Origin: Bacillus marasmi
Lineage (GTDB): Bacteria; Bacillota; Bacilli; Bacillales; Cytobacillaceae
NCBI RefSeq assembly: GCF_902168435.1
Contig: NZ_LR656169.1
Span: 124,001-188,000 of the forward strand
Direction: 5' to 3'
Length of the DNA stretch: 64,000 bases
Shown: piece by piece, positions 1-9,053 of the stretch
Layout: the number at the start of each line of letters is the position of its first letter
How positions within the stretch are numbered: the first letter of the stretch is position 1
Position numbers and translations under genes: made by a program
Notes under the pieces: model-generated
What the model was told of the DNA's origin: nothing
The model's database searches: none
Seen by the model: only the letters and a program-made list of their open reading frames with translations

Positions 1-106
1 CTGCCATTCCAATTTCAACATCATCTGCATGGGCACCAAATGCTAATATATCTAGATGAATATTTTGTTGGTTTATGATCGGCTTTCGTTGACTATTTTT
101 CTCCAT
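1..106 (-). CDS. bshB1: Bacillithiol biosynthesis deacetylase BshB1, N-terminal fragment
   Basis: Only the first 35 codons are inside the window; the gene runs off the left edge. The reverse strand from ATG at 106 reads [18 protein letters not shown] and continues [18 protein letters not shown], the conserved start of the zinc-dependent GlcNAc-malate deacetylase family, in which the AHADD motif supplies metal ligands. In that family the enzyme removes the acetyl group during bacillithiol synthesis. No ATG, GTG or TTG lies closer to the conserved part, so the start must overlap the last 34 bases of mgsA. A G-rich stretch precedes it. The order mgsA-bshB1 is the one in B. subtilis (ypjF-ypjG). 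The family call is secure from the motif and synteny; the exact start is inferred. Confidence 0.85.
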   Translation of the reverse strand, partial: MEKNSQRKPIINQQNIHLDILAFGAHADDVEIGMA

Positions 107-480
107 TCCATATCGCCCCGCTCTAATCCTTTAATTAGTACTTCTGCAGTCCCCATATTGGTAGCAAGTGGCACAGAGTATACATCACAAAGTCGAACAA
201 GCGCCTTTACATCAGGTTCATGTGGCTGCGCAGTGAGCGGGTCTCTGAAAAAGAAGACCATATCCATTTTGTTCTTTGCAATTAACGCTCCTACCTCTTG
301 ATCTCCACCGAATGGACCAGATTGAAATCTTTCTACATCAAGGCCTGTCGCCTCCATCACTCTCAATCCTGTAGTTCCTGTTCCAAATAAGGTATGCTTC
401 GCAAAAATGGCTTCATATGCTATTACAAATCTGACAAGATCATCTTTTTTCTTATCGTGTGCGATTAAGGCAATATTCAT
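73..480 (-). CDS. mgsA: Methylglyoxal synthase
   Basis: Converts dihydroxyacetone phosphate to methylglyoxal and phosphate, a bypass of lower glycolysis in the cytoplasm. The 135-residue product starts [12 protein letters not shown] and carries the family's phosphate and substrate elements [16 protein letters not shown] and the motif [13 protein letters not shown]. An upstream in-frame ATG at 495 would add five residues, but the ATG at 480 has a GGGGA Shine-Dalgarno eight bases upstream and matches the family N-terminus, so it is chosen. It lies 89 bp downstream of dapB with no terminator visible between them, and its end overlaps bshB1. A dapB-mgsA-bshB1 operon is likely, as in B. subtilis. 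Length and motifs are complete. Confidence 0.96.
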   Translation of the reverse strand: MNIALIAHDKKKDDLVRFVIAYEAIFAKHTLFGTGTTGLRVMEATGLDVERFQSGPFGGDQEVGALIAKNKMDMVFFFRDPLTAQPHEPDVKALVRLCDVYSVPLATNMGTAEVLIKGLERGDMEWRKIVNESRS

Positions 481-569
481 TACCGGATTCCCCATTCTTT
501 ATTTATTGGCCGATAAAGAAGACATGTTGATTTCCACTGCAATCAACCATATTCTTTAGCTCAAAAAAA

Positions 570-1370
570 TTATTCAATTATGTTTTCTAAACCATAAACC
601 AGTGTTTCAAGGTTCATGACTGTGTCAACTGCAAGTTTTACTCCTGACATAAATGAAGCGCGATTGTAGGAATCATGACGAATCGTCAACGTTTGTCCCT
701 CTGAACCGAATAATACCTGTTGATGGGCAATTAGACCTGGTAAGCGCACGGAATGAATATGCATCCCGTCAAAATTAGCTCCTCTAGCACCTTGAATCGT
801 TTCCTTTTCATTATGATGACCCTGCTGCTTTTCTTCTCTTACTTCGCTAATCATTTGTGCAGTTTTTACTGCAGTACCTGATGGGGCATCTAATTTTTGA
901 TCATGATGAAGTTCAATAATTTCAACATCTTGGAAGTATTTTGCCGCTAGCTTCGAAAACTTCATCATTAACACTGCACCGACCGCGAAGTTTGGTGCGA
1001 TAATGCAGCCTAGTTCTTTTTCCTTACAAAGATCATCTAATTCTGCTAAATCATCCACTGAAAAACCAGTTGTCCCGACTACAGGCCGTACTCCATATTG
1101 AAGTGCTGTTTTTGTATGGTACATTCCAACCTCGGGTGTGGTTAGGTCAATTAAAACATCTGGTTTGTGCTCTTGGAAACATTGCTCGATATTATCGTAA
1201 ATGGGTGTTTCAAGTCCAGTAAATCCATCAAGTTCAGCTAATGTTTTTCCACTGTGCTTATGGTCAATAACAGCTACTAATTGATAATTCTCAGTGCGAG
1301 CAACAAGCTGCACTGCTTCTCTTCCCATTCGTCCACGCGGACCTGCAACAACAATCTTAATATTACTCAT
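570..1370 (-). CDS. dapB: 4-hydroxy-tetrahydrodipicolinate reductase
   Basis: Catalyses the NAD(P)H-dependent reduction step of the diaminopimelate/lysine pathway, needed for peptidoglycan and, in spore formers, for dipicolinate supply. The 266-residue protein begins with a Rossmann GPRGRMG loop (about residues 10-16) and has the signature [15 protein letters not shown] around residue 155, containing the catalytic histidine pair and the lysine that contacts substrate. GTTGF near residue 101 is also typical. Its ATG overlaps the stop of the preceding MazG-like gene by 8 bp, suggesting translational coupling. Synteny with B. subtilis dapB is exact. Confidence 0.97.
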   Translation of the reverse strand: MSNIKIVVAGPRGRMGREAVQLVARTENYQLVAVIDHKHSGKTLAELDGFTGLETPIYDNIEQCFQEHKPDVLIDLTTPEVGMYHTKTALQYGVRPVVGTTGFSVDDLAELDDLCKEKELGCIIAPNFAVGAVLMMKFSKLAAKYFQDVEIIELHHDQKLDAPSGTAVKTAQMISEVREEKQQGHHNEKETIQGARGANFDGMHIHSVRLPGLIAHQQVLFGSEGQTLTIRHDSYNRASFMSGVKLAVDTVMNLETLVYGLENIIE

Positions 1371-1719
1371 TACCTTTGTTCTCCTCTTCCTTATGTATGG
1401 TTGTCCAACGATTTTTATCGCGGGTTTTAAACTTATTCATAACTATGTTATGTGCTTGTTCTAAATCAATATTTAGAGAATTAGCAAAACAAATTAATAC
1501 AAAGAGCATGTCCCCTAATTCTTCTTCAATTTCTTTTTCTTCTTCCGTAACTTTTTTAGGTTTTTCTCCATAGTAATGATTGACCTCTCTGGCTAGCTCT
1601 CCAAGCTCTTCCGATAGTCTAGCAAGCATCGCGAGCGGGCTGAAATAACCTTCTTTAAACTGAGTTATATAGGCATCGACCTCTGCCTGAAGCTCTCTCA
1701 CTGTTTTGTCGTTTTGCAT
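1363..1719 (-). CDS. ypjD: MazG-like nucleotide pyrophosphohydrolase YpjD
   Basis: A 118-residue all-alpha NTP pyrophosphohydrolase-like protein. The MazG metal-binding signature is visible as [11 protein letters not shown] (about residues 36-46) followed after a spacer by [10 protein letters not shown] (about residues 63-72), the ExxE...ExxD arrangement that binds magnesium. Family members hydrolyse non-canonical or surplus NTPs to NMP and PPi; the substrate here cannot be read from sequence. It is the first gene of the minus-strand run leading into dapB, overlaps dapB by 8 bp, and has a good vegetative promoter 48 bp upstream of its start. B. subtilis YpjD is of similar size and in the same place. 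Confidence 0.88.
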   Translation of the reverse strand: MQNDKTVRELQAEVDAYITQFKEGYFSPLAMLARLSEELGELAREVNHYYGEKPKKVTEEEKEIEEELGDMLFVLICFANSLNIDLEQAHNIVMNKFKTRDKNRWTTIHKEEENKGNE

Positions 1720-1766
1720 GCGTATAAATCCCCCTATATAAACAGAAAATTCTCATACCATTCTTA

Positions 1767-1795
1767 ATGTTAGCTAAAACTTATTCTATTTACAA
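1767..1795 (-). promoter_or_regulatory. SigA-type promoter for ypjD-dapB-mgsA
   Basis: On the minus strand TTGTAA (1795-1790) and TAACAT (1772-1767) are separated by exactly 17 bp and lie 48 bp upstream of the ypjD start. Both hexamers differ from consensus at one or two positions. The placement at the head of the operon supports the call; no transcript data are available. Confidence 0.55.
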
Positions 1796-1917
1796 ATCTT
1801 ATTTTCTCATAAAAAGTGAGGTTTATAAAATGAAATGGTAGTATAACTGTTAGAAGTTATATTTTTATAATGAAAATGCTTTTCTAAGATAAAAATAATA
1901 AGCGTGGAGGAATGAAG

Positions 1918-2790
1918 ATGTTTTTAGGACCTAAGTTAAGAAATATTATTTTTATTATGCTTGGCGCTGCTATATATTCTTTCGGGATCGTTCATTTTAA
2001 TATGCAAAACAATCTTGCTGAAGGCGGGTTTACCGGTATTACTTTAATGCTATACTTCATGCTGAAGTGGGATCCATCCTACACTAATTTAATCTTGAAT
2101 ATCCCGTTATTTTTCGTCGGCTGGAAACTGCTTGGTCGCTCAACGTTATTGTATACGATTATCGGAACGCTAGCTGTTTCTTTATTTTTATGGATTTTTC
2201 AACGCTATCAAATTCAAATGCCATTAAAGGATGATTTAACATTGGCTTCTCTTTTTGCTGGGGTATCAATTGGGGCAGGCTTAGGGATTATTTTCCGCTA
2301 TGGAGGAACAACTGGCGGAGTTGATATTATCGCTCGACTTGTTTATAAATTTGTTGGCTGGAGTATGGGAAAAACAATGTTTCTCTTTGATGCTTGCGTC
2401 ATTATCCTATCGCTGATTACATACTTAAATTATAAAGAAGCGATGTACACTTTAGTTGTCGTATTTGTCGGAGCAAAGGTCATTGATTTTATGCAAGAGG
2501 GTGCTTATTCAGCTAGAGGAGCAATGATTATTTCAGAATTAAACAGCCAAATTGCCGACAAAATCATGGCCGAAATGGAGCGTGGTGTCACAGTCCTACA
2601 CGGTCACGGATCTTTTACCAAAAGTGAACGCGAGGTCCTTTATTGCGTTGTTGGAAAGAACGAAATCGTTCGCTTAAAAAACTTAATTACCGCAATTGAT
2701 CCACATGCCTTCGTTTCAGTAGGTATTGTCCACGACGTATTAGGAGAGGGCTTCACATTAGATGAAAACAAAATGCCAATAGAACACTAA
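1918..2790 (+). CDS. YitT-family integral membrane protein
   Basis: A 291-residue membrane protein of the YitT/DUF161 plus DUF2179 family, with about five hydrophobic helices in the first 180 residues (including the conserved GGTTGGVDIIARL) and a soluble C-terminal domain containing GRGVT-like RGVTVLHGHG and CVVGKNEIVRLK. Function of the family is unknown. An ATG at 1912 is also in frame, but GGAGG ends only one base before it; the ATG at 1918 has the usual seven-base gap, so it is chosen. The gene sits where B. subtilis has ypjC, but on the opposite strand to its neighbours, facing ypjB with a shared terminator. A paralogous YitT-type gene cannot be excluded. Confidence 0.85.
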   Translation: MFLGPKLRNIIFIMLGAAIYSFGIVHFNMQNNLAEGGFTGITLMLYFMLKWDPSYTNLILNIPLFFVGWKLLGRSTLLYTIIGTLAVSLFLWIFQRYQIQMPLKDDLTLASLFAGVSIGAGLGIIFRYGGTTGGVDIIARLVYKFVGWSMGKTMFLFDACVIILSLITYLNYKEAMYTLVVVFVGAKVIDFMQEGAYSARGAMIISELNSQIADKIMAEMERGVTVLHGHGSFTKSEREVLYCVVGKNEIVRLKNLITAIDPHAFVSVGIVHDVLGEGFTLDENKMPIEH

Positions 2791-2814
2791 TCCAAGTAAA
2801 ATCATACTATTTAC

Positions 2815-2862
2815 AAAAAAACCTGCACGATACCACGTTCGGTAACTGAGCAGGTTTTTTTT
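2815..2862. terminator. Bidirectional terminator between the YitT-family gene and ypjB
   Basis: AACCTGC at 2820-2826 pairs with GCAGGTT at 2850-2856, with an inner TACC/GGTA stem. An A-run precedes and a T-run follows, so it can serve both converging genes. Confidence 0.85.
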
Positions 2863-2875
2863 GTACTTTAATCAT

Positions 2876-3670
2876 TCATTCTTTAAGCTTTGTTGGTCGA
2901 TTTTTCTCTTGCTCCCGGTCCCCTTGATATTTTCTCCATCCAACATAAGACAATGTAAGAATGATGATACTCCCCGTTGAAATAATCACCCACCACAGAC
3001 TCGGATCGGCTTCATCTTCTTGTCTATTATCAAAAATCGATTGCAAATCACTACCAACCTCATCTAATTCTTGCTGGTTATCTGAATGCGAAAGGACTTT
3101 TGGACGATAATGGTCTATATAACTAACCTTCGCATCCAAGCTTTGGATTTGCTGCTTAGGAATATCAATTTTTAGACTAGGATAAATCATATTATATAAG
3201 GTCAAAAACGAATTGAAGCTTTCATGAAAATTTTCATTGTCACCGCTATGCGCAGCTTCTTTTGCATTTTTAAAAACCGACATAATTGGCTCTTCCATTT
3301 CAGTCCATAACGGTTGTTGTCCGGAAGAAATAGCGTCAATGACTAGTCGAAATGTCGTTACCCGATTCATCTTTTCGGCATGTGGAATATCGTTATTTCT
3401 AGTGGCTTCAAGCGCATCCTGAAAGGCGACGGTAATAATTCGTAGGTCATCTTTGGAAAATAGAGCTTCCTTTTCTATATTTGCTAAATATTGGTGAGAA
3501 AAATATTGCAGTAACTTTTCAGCATCCTCGTAGCGGTGTAATTTTACCATTTCGAGTGCTTCATCTGAAATATTATCTAATGGCGCAATTGTCGAGGGTG
3601 GCTCTGCATTTGCTGTAATAGTACTCATTAGAAATACGGCTATATACACTATCAGTAATTTTACTTTCAT
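2876..3670 (-). CDS. ypjB: Sporulation protein YpjB
   Basis: A 264-residue exported or membrane-anchored protein. It has a signal peptide (residues 1-22, ending TITANA), a helical extracytoplasmic region, and one C-terminal membrane helix (about 226-246) followed by a basic tail. B. subtilis YpjB is a SigE-controlled protein of unknown biochemical role in sporulation; length, topology and gene position match. There are no catalytic motifs. It lies between a convergent YitT-family gene and ypjA, 61 bp from ypjA. The family call rests mainly on synteny and architecture. Confidence 0.8.
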   Translation of the reverse strand: MKVKLLIVYIAVFLMSTITANAEPPSTIAPLDNISDEALEMVKLHRYEDAEKLLQYFSHQYLANIEKEALFSKDDLRIITVAFQDALEATRNNDIPHAEKMNRVTTFRLVIDAISSGQQPLWTEMEEPIMSVFKNAKEAAHSGDNENFHESFNSFLTLYNMIYPSLKIDIPKQQIQSLDAKVSYIDHYRPKVLSHSDNQQELDEVGSDLQSIFDNRQEDEADPSLWWVIISTGSIIILTLSYVGWRKYQGDREQEKNRPTKLKE

Positions 3671-3731
3671 TATTGTCCCTCCTCAACTACTAATATAATG
3701 TATGTGAGGATGGACAAGGATAGACCACTTT

Positions 3732-4328
3732 TTATTTGGTGATGTCTAATTTAAAATGCCCTTTTCTTAAACATAAATAATAGGTGATTCCTAAAGAGAA
3801 AATACTTAACCAAAATGTGAAATATCCTATTTCAGCCATGTAATTGTCCAAGGTATGATATCGAGGCATCATTTTAAATACATAATCAATTATCTCATTG
3901 TGAACGACCCAAACTCCTGTGACAACTAAATGCCATGGTTTTAATCGGTAAAAAGGAGCGTACAGCACACCTTGGATTGCCATAGCAAAATGTGAAAGCA
4001 TTAGCATATATCCAACCGCATCTAATTGTCCGTTGATGATACCAACCAATAAATTCATTACTACTGCCCATACACCGTACTTTACTAAAGTAACAATGGC
4101 AAGTGCCTCAAATATAGGCCAATTTTTCTTAAGTAGTAATGCGATTAAAACAAATACAAAGAAAAGGCTTGCAGTTGGACTGTCTGGGACAAATGGCAAG
4201 AAGATTGTCGGTGTGTCCGCAAGCTGCCAGCCATACCATATGTATCCATAAATCGTACCAATGATATTAATAATTAAAAGTAACCAAAGTATTTTCCTAT
4301 TTGCCAATAACGCATAGATGTAACCCAT
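3732..4328 (-). CDS. ypjA: DUF1405 membrane protein YpjA
   Basis: A 198-residue integral membrane protein with about six hydrophobic helices spread over its length and very short loops, typical of the DUF1405/YpjA family. Features visible are a W-rich start (residues 13-40), PDSPTASLFF around residue 48, and a short basic C-terminus. No function is known for the family. It follows the qcrABC terminator and precedes ypjB, as in B. subtilis, so it probably has its own promoter. Confidence 0.8.
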   Translation of the reverse strand: MGYIYALLANRKILWLLLIINIIGTIYGYIWYGWQLADTPTIFLPFVPDSPTASLFFVFVLIALLLKKNWPIFEALAIVTLVKYGVWAVVMNLLVGIINGQLDAVGYMLMLSHFAMAIQGVLYAPFYRLKPWHLVVTGVWVVHNEIIDYVFKMMPRYHTLDNYMAEIGYFTFWLSIFSLGITYYLCLRKGHFKLDITK

Positions 4329-4372
4329 CTTACACCACCTTTCTTTCTACAATAATACCGTTTTTTTTATGC

Positions 4373-4406
4373 AAAAAAAAGCTGACGAATAACCGTCAGC
4401 TTTTTT
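4373..4406 (-). terminator. Terminator of the qcrABC operon
   Basis: GCTGACG (4381-4387) pairs with CGTCAGC (4394-4400); on the minus strand the stem is followed by eight T. It begins three bases after the qcrC stop. Confidence 0.9.
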
Positions 4407-4408
4407 AC

Positions 4409-5176
4409 TTATTTGCTTTTTAATTCAGAGATAAACTCTGAAAGCTGTTTAAGTTCTTCGTCAGTACCTTTGAACATACCAGCAGGCATAGTAGCTTGTC
4501 CATTTTTAGCGATATCTGCGATTTTTTCTGGATCTAAACCGGAATCAACCAGCGCTGGTGCTGCTGCACCACCTTGTAGGTTATCTCCGTGACAGTTAAC
4601 ACAGCCTTGATCCTGATAAACTTTATAGCCATCAGATTCTTTGTCAAACTCAGCTTCAGCAACGATTTGCCCTTGAGCTTTCGCAGCTTCCCAGTCATGA
4701 TTAACAACTGATTCCCAAGTAAGATAGAAAATTGATGAAATTGCTAGCAACATAAACGCTGTTGCTAATGGACGTTTTGATGGGCGGCGTTGTGGACCGC
4801 GGTCAATAAATGGAGCCAATAATAGGCCTCCGAATGCTAATCCAGGAATAACCATTGCACCAATAATGGTGTACGGACCTGATGCATAAGTGTATTTTAA
4901 TAATTGATACAAGAATAAGAAATACCAGTCTGGTAATGGAATATAACCTGTATCTGTTGGATCTGCAATCCGTTCAAGCGGTGAAGGATGAGCAATGGTT
5001 AAGCATAAATATCCAACTAAGAAAACAGCACCTACCATCCATTCCTTTAATAGAAAGTTTGGCCAAAACGCTTCCGTTTTACCAGGGTATTCCGAATAAT
5101 CCTTCGGAACATTAGGTTTACGTTCTGTAGAGACACGAGAGTCACCTACGAACTTCATACCTTTTCCACGATGCAT
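4409..5176 (-). CDS. qcrC: Menaquinol:cytochrome c reductase cytochrome b/c subunit
   Basis: Third subunit of the bacillus-type bc complex, which oxidises menaquinol and reduces cytochrome c at the cytoplasmic membrane. The 255-residue protein joins a subunit IV-like membrane part (three helices, conserved PDWYFLFLYQLLKY) to a C-terminal cytochrome c domain. The covalent haem site CVNCH is at residues 192-196, and candidate axial methionines lie in ATMPAGMFKG. This b-c fusion and the length are diagnostic for Gram-positive QcrC. It is last in qcrABC and ends at a strong terminator. Confidence 0.97.
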   Translation of the reverse strand: MHRGKGMKFVGDSRVSTERKPNVPKDYSEYPGKTEAFWPNFLLKEWMVGAVFLVGYLCLTIAHPSPLERIADPTDTGYIPLPDWYFLFLYQLLKYTYASGPYTIIGAMVIPGLAFGGLLLAPFIDRGPQRRPSKRPLATAFMLLAISSIFYLTWESVVNHDWEAAKAQGQIVAEAEFDKESDGYKVYQDQGCVNCHGDNLQGGAAAPALVDSGLDPEKIADIAKNGQATMPAGMFKGTDEELKQLSEFISELKSK

Positions 5177-5234
5177 TGTGCAATCCCCCTCCTTTAACCA
5201 TATGATTAAAGCCGTATAAATAACTAATTATTTT

Positions 5235-5909
5235 TTATAGTGGACCTGAGATACCTTGCTTACGAATCATCATAAAGTGAGCAGCCATTAAACCAAATAG
5301 GGCAGCTGGTAAGAAGAATACGTGAATCGCAAAGAAACGAGTTAATGTTTGAGCACCAACGATATCAGGGTGACCTGACATTAATGTTTTAATATAAGGC
5401 CCGATCAATGGAATTGAATCCATGATTTGAAGTGTTACTTTTGTCGCAAACAGCGCTTTCATATCCCATGGTAATAGGTATCCTGTTAAGCCTAGTCCAA
5501 GCATAACAAAGAAAATTAAAACCCCTACAACCCAGTTTAATTCACGCGGTTTTTTATAAGCTCCTTGGAAGAACACACGAAGAGTATGTAAGAACATCAT
5601 GACAATAACTAAGCTGGCGCCCCAGTGATGCATTCCACGGACGATTTGTCCAAAAGCAACCTCGTTTTGTAAATAATAAACTGATTCCCATGCATTTTTT
5701 ATATCTGGAACATAATACATGGTTAAAAACATACCTGACAGAATTTGAATAACAGTGATAAAGAACGTTAGACCACCGAAGCAGTAAACAAAGGCAGAAA
5801 AATGATGTGCCGGATTTACGTGTTCTGGAACTTCATGGTCAGCAATATCGCGCCATAAAGGCGTAATGTCTAAACGTTCATCTACCCAATCGTAAATTTT
5901 GTTTAACAA
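5235..5909 (-). CDS. qcrB: Menaquinol:cytochrome c reductase cytochrome b subunit
   Basis: A 224-residue cytochrome b6-type subunit with four transmembrane helices holding two b-type haems. Visible ligand-bearing segments are RGMHHWGASLVIVMMFLHTL in the second helix and FFAIHVFFLPAALFGLMAAH in the fourth. PWDMKALFATKVT is the conserved quinol-site loop. The protein also has the Cys in FVYCFGGLTF (residue 43) at the place used for haem c(i) attachment in b6-type proteins. The gene lies 15 bp after qcrA and 58 bp before qcrC. Confidence 0.97.
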   Translation of the reverse strand: MLNKIYDWVDERLDITPLWRDIADHEVPEHVNPAHHFSAFVYCFGGLTFFITVIQILSGMFLTMYYVPDIKNAWESVYYLQNEVAFGQIVRGMHHWGASLVIVMMFLHTLRVFFQGAYKKPRELNWVVGVLIFFVMLGLGLTGYLLPWDMKALFATKVTLQIMDSIPLIGPYIKTLMSGHPDIVGAQTLTRFFAIHVFFLPAALFGLMAAHFMMIRKQGISGPL

Positions 5910-5924
5910 TGGTTACGCCTCCTT

Positions 5925-6425
5925 TTAGGCTCTTGGTTTGGCTTTACCTAGTTGTAGGTAGCCGTCTTTTTCTTTATATGGGTATACATCAAGCGGTGCC
6001 ATTGGCGGAGTTCCCGGTATGTTCGTACCGTCCTTCTCATAGCGTCCGTTGTGACATGGACAGAAGAACTCATCCGGTCTTGCTTTGTCGCCTGCCCAAC
6101 CAACTGTACAGCCTAAATGCTTACAAACTGGTGAAAGTGCAACAATTTCCCCTTTGTCATCCTTATACACCCAAGCGGTATTTGTTACTTCAGATACGTA
6201 CCATGCATCCTTTTGTTCAAAACTAAAGTCAACACGGACTGGTTCTGATGTGATTTCAGAAACTTTTTGCTTTGTTGCAATAAAATCTCCTCCAGCGTTT
6301 GCTGCTAATACAGGATCAACGGCAAAGCGAACCATTGGCATTAACATCCCCGCTGCCATAAATCCTCCTACTCCTGTAAGAGTGTAGTTCAAGAATTGAC
6401 GTCTTGAAACTCGATTCTTGCTCAT
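5925..6425 (-). CDS. qcrA: Menaquinol:cytochrome c reductase Rieske iron-sulfur subunit
   Basis: A 166-residue Rieske protein. It begins MSKNRVSRRQFLNYTLTGVG, a twin-arginine signal with an uncleaved membrane anchor. The 2Fe-2S site is CKHLGC (101-106) plus CPCHNG (122-127), giving two Cys and two His ligands and the disulfide pair. An open frame extends 17 codons upstream, but the start at 6425 matches the family N-terminus and has a strong though unusual Shine-Dalgarno: AAGG runs into nine consecutive G, then ATAAGC before ATG. It is the first gene of qcrABC. Confidence 0.96.
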   Translation of the reverse strand: MSKNRVSRRQFLNYTLTGVGGFMAAGMLMPMVRFAVDPVLAANAGGDFIATKQKVSEITSEPVRVDFSFEQKDAWYVSEVTNTAWVYKDDKGEIVALSPVCKHLGCTVGWAGDKARPDEFFCPCHNGRYEKDGTNIPGTPPMAPLDVYPYKEKDGYLQLGKAKPRA

Positions 6426-6501
6426 GCTTATCCCCCCCCCTTGTAACAATGTAAGTTCACGAGACAAATAAACCAAAAATATAAAACTAGGACATAACCA
6501 T

Positions 6502-6531
6502 ATTATATCAATCTTGTGACAAAATCAACAA
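6502..6531 (-). promoter_or_regulatory. SigA-type promoter for qcrABC
   Basis: The minus strand shows TTGTTG (6531-6526), an 18-bp spacer and a perfect TATAAT (6507-6502), about 77 bp upstream of the qcrA start. The -35 match is partial (4 of 6). Confidence 0.5.
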
Positions 6532-6566
6532 CAAGCTTGGCGGAATCTGTCTAACTTTCAAAATAT

Positions 6567-7034
6567 TTATTCATTTTTGTTCCACTTCTCAGTAAACATC
6601 ATAAGCAACTGTTTTACCTGACTTTCAACAACCGACACCTTTTGCGCTTCTTGCATCGTTTCCATCGGGATGGCTGGCAACCAAATCACCGAACCGCTCA
6701 AACGAGATTCCACCGATTTCCATAAATAATCTGAAGTTAAGTAAAAAACATGACTGAATCCGTTTTCTAATAGTTTAGATTCCCATTTTAACAAATCCTC
6801 AAGCAACTTCTCCTCTACCTCTTCCTTTAAATAAGCATGGCCAGGAAATAAAAAAATCCTCCCTTTAAATTGCCTTTCCAACTGACCAGAAAGCAAAGTG
6901 ATAAATTCGCTCATACCTGCTGCTTGTCCCATCTCTCCACTGTTAAACGTTACTGGTAATAGCGGAATAACTGCCGTATCAACATATTCCTTCGCTTTCT
7001 GAAAGATTTCGACATCTTCTGGGTTCCATTTCAC
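6567..7034 (-). CDS. ypiF: YpiF family protein (DUF2487)
   Basis: A 155-residue soluble protein of unknown function; the family is DUF2487/YpiF, found next to qcrABC in bacilli. The frame opens 19 codons upstream, but GTG at 7034 has AGGAGGGG five bases before it and gives the family start (M)KWNPEDVEIF, so this GTG is chosen. The protein has no signal peptide, no membrane helix and no recognisable catalytic motif. It is separated from ypiB by a terminator and from qcrA by the qcr promoter region, so it seems to be transcribed on its own. Confidence 0.8.
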   Translation of the reverse strand: MKWNPEDVEIFQKAKEYVDTAVIPLLPVTFNSGEMGQAAGMSEFITLLSGQLERQFKGRIFLFPGHAYLKEEVEEKLLEDLLKWESKLLENGFSHVFYLTSDYLWKSVESRLSGSVIWLPAIPMETMQEAQKVSVVESQVKQLLMMFTEKWNKNE

Positions 7035-7140
7035 AAATACCCCTCCTGTTCCTTTACTAAAAAAACTTTTTGAATAAAAAACACACAACATAAATTAACC
7101 ATACCTTAATTGGCATGATTTCATATACCATTTATACGGT

Positions 7141-7174
7141 AAACAAAACAGCTTGCTTTTGCAAGCAAGCTGTT
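7141..7174 (-). terminator. Terminator of the ypiB unit
   Basis: A 12-bp perfect stem, AACAGCTTGCTT (7147-7158) with AAGCAAGCTGTT (7163-7174), and a four-base loop. On the minus strand it is followed by TTGTTT. Confidence 0.85.
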
Positions 7175-7178
7175 CCCA

Positions 7179-7724
7179 TTAACTCTTATTTAAATTCTTT
7201 AATTCTTCTGTTAAGACAAGAAACGCTCCTGAATCATGGTGATCTAAAGCAGAATCAATTTGCTTGAGAAGCTTTTCTTCCCGAAAACGTTTGATGCTTT
7301 CCTCCAAAAAACGCTCAGCAAGAAGACGGTCTGTCTCACTAATCTGGGTATTCTTTGGCATAAACGGATTATCTTCTTGCACAGCTGCATATTGATGTAC
7401 TTGGTTGGATGCATGAAAATTTAATTGAATATAGATTTCTTCTTCCCGATTTAAGCGAATGTCATGAAAAGACTTTTCTGCGTCAGTAGTCATGACGTTT
7501 TCTTTGTAAAATCGGAAAGGGACCTCGTCAACACAATGTGTTGACATAATGAGCCCTCTTGGACAAAACTGTGCTTGATCAACAAAATGGACTTTTTCCA
7601 TTAATTGATCATGGCTCATTAAATAATTCAATATCCACACACATTCTCTTCTTTTAAGCTGGTAATGGTTTAAAAACCAACGAATAAAATCCTTTTTCTC
7701 GTTGACAGATACAGGGGTCGTCAT
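7179..7724 (-). CDS. ypiB: UPF0302 family protein YpiB
   Basis: A 181-residue soluble protein matching the UPF0302/YpiB family in length and position (B. subtilis YpiB is near 179 residues). Conserved-looking elements are [20 protein letters not shown] near the N-terminus (about 13-32) and a C-terminal helical region with [19 protein letters not shown]. Biochemical function is not known. It follows ypiA by 52 bp and ends at a strong terminator, so it is probably co-transcribed with ypiA. Confidence 0.82.
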   Translation of the reverse strand: MTTPVSVNEKKDFIRWFLNHYQLKRRECVWILNYLMSHDQLMEKVHFVDQAQFCPRGLIMSTHCVDEVPFRFYKENVMTTDAEKSFHDIRLNREEEIYIQLNFHASNQVHQYAAVQEDNPFMPKNTQISETDRLLAERFLEESIKRFREEKLLKQIDSALDHHDSGAFLVLTEELKNLNKS

Positions 7725-7776
7725 GGTTGCTTCCCTCCTCTGTTAATACACCATATTTTTTACTGCTAATAACTTA

Positions 7777-9036
7777 TTAGTCCGTAAAACGCTCAACTAG
7801 CTCAAGGTACTCTGTATTTGTTGGATCATATTTAAGTAATTGATTAAAAATTTCGACAGCGTCAGCACTTTTTCCTTCTTCTATCAAAAAATAACCAAAA
7901 TCCTTCAAAAATTCTTCGTGATCCTTAAAATAAGTATATGCAAGTTGATATTTGTTTAATGCTTCAGAATACAGCTCCAAGTGCTGGTAAGAAACTGCAG
8001 TATCCCAAAGGAGCTGCGGCTCCACCTCGTGATTTAATTCAACCTGACTAGCTAGCTCTATGACTTCCTCATAACGCTCTTGTAACAGAAGAAGCTTGTT
8101 CAAGGTTAGCACAGCTTCTGTAAAGCCTGGATCTAGGGCAATTGCTTCACGAATAAGATTTTCTGCCTCTTCCTCATTCCCAAGCTTCAGTGCGAGTTTA
8201 CCCCCATAATAAAATAAATCCTTATTATACTCGTCCATTCTGATTCCATTCTTAATTGTCTCAAAGCTCTTATTCAGTTCCTCTTCTCGTTCGTACGCTT
8301 TTGCTAGCATTAAATACAACGAATGATACTCTGGGTCGAGTTCCTTTAACTGTTCAAATTTCTCAATCGCCGTTTTATTTGCATCTGCTTGATAAGCTGT
8401 TAAAGCATAACCAAACAAAGTATTTATTTCGAGCTTTTCGTTCAATGCCCGTTCATAATGTGGCAGGGCTTCCTCAAATAAACCACTTGCACTAAGCATT
8501 TCAGCCAAACGCTGATGCATTTGTACTCCAGCAATCTCCTTCGTCCCATTGGCGAGGACACGTTCGTAACTATCAATTGCTTCAGAAAACTTCCCGAGTT
8601 CCCCGTATAATTCCGCTAATGCAAAATCAATTACTTCTTCATTTGGTAATAAATTTTTAGCTATTATTAATTTTTGCTCACTTACCTCAAATAATCCGTT
8701 CATTTGATATAAATCTGCTAACAATAACAGAGATTGAGGATACGCCTCATCATCAACATCAATCTTTTCCAGGAGGAGCATTGCCTCTTCTTCTTGTCCA
8801 ATTTCCATGTGAATCTCTGCCAGTTGAATCATTAATTCTCCTTCATCTGGAAAACTTTCTAGTAAATCCTGATAAAGCTCCGCTGCTTCTTCTAAAAAGC
8901 CTAACCGATTTAACTCTTCAGCAAGGTCAAACTTTTCCTCTGGAGTTCCATTTTCCAGTAGTCTTTTGAAATGTTGAATAGCTTCATTTTGATGACCGTT
9001 TTCTAATAGAGAGACGATTTTATTAACTGTATCCAT
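7777..9036 (-). CDS. ypiA: Tetratricopeptide repeat protein YpiA
   Basis: A 419-residue cytoplasmic protein made of TPR units from end to end, with about ten 34-residue repeats. Examples are FDLAEELNRLGFLEEAAELY (about 34-53), IDFALAELYGELGKFSEAID (about 135-154) and LFYYGGKLALKLGNEEEAEN (about 274-293). TPR proteins are protein-protein scaffolds; the partner is unknown. It is acidic and has no signal or membrane segment. Length is close to B. subtilis YpiA. It sits downstream of the aromatic cluster and an unrecognised gene, and upstream of ypiB. Confidence 0.9.
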   Translation of the reverse strand: MDTVNKIVSLLENGHQNEAIQHFKRLLENGTPEEKFDLAEELNRLGFLEEAAELYQDLLESFPDEGELMIQLAEIHMEIGQEEEAMLLLEKIDVDDEAYPQSLLLLADLYQMNGLFEVSEQKLIIAKNLLPNEEVIDFALAELYGELGKFSEAIDSYERVLANGTKEIAGVQMHQRLAEMLSASGLFEEALPHYERALNEKLEINTLFGYALTAYQADANKTAIEKFEQLKELDPEYHSLYLMLAKAYEREEELNKSFETIKNGIRMDEYNKDLFYYGGKLALKLGNEEEAENLIREAIALDPGFTEAVLTLNKLLLLQERYEEVIELASQVELNHEVEPQLLWDTAVSYQHLELYSEALNKYQLAYTYFKDHEEFLKDFGYFLIEEGKSADAVEIFNQLLKYDPTNTEYLELVERFTD

Positions 9037-9053
9037 GAAATAATCCTTTCAAA

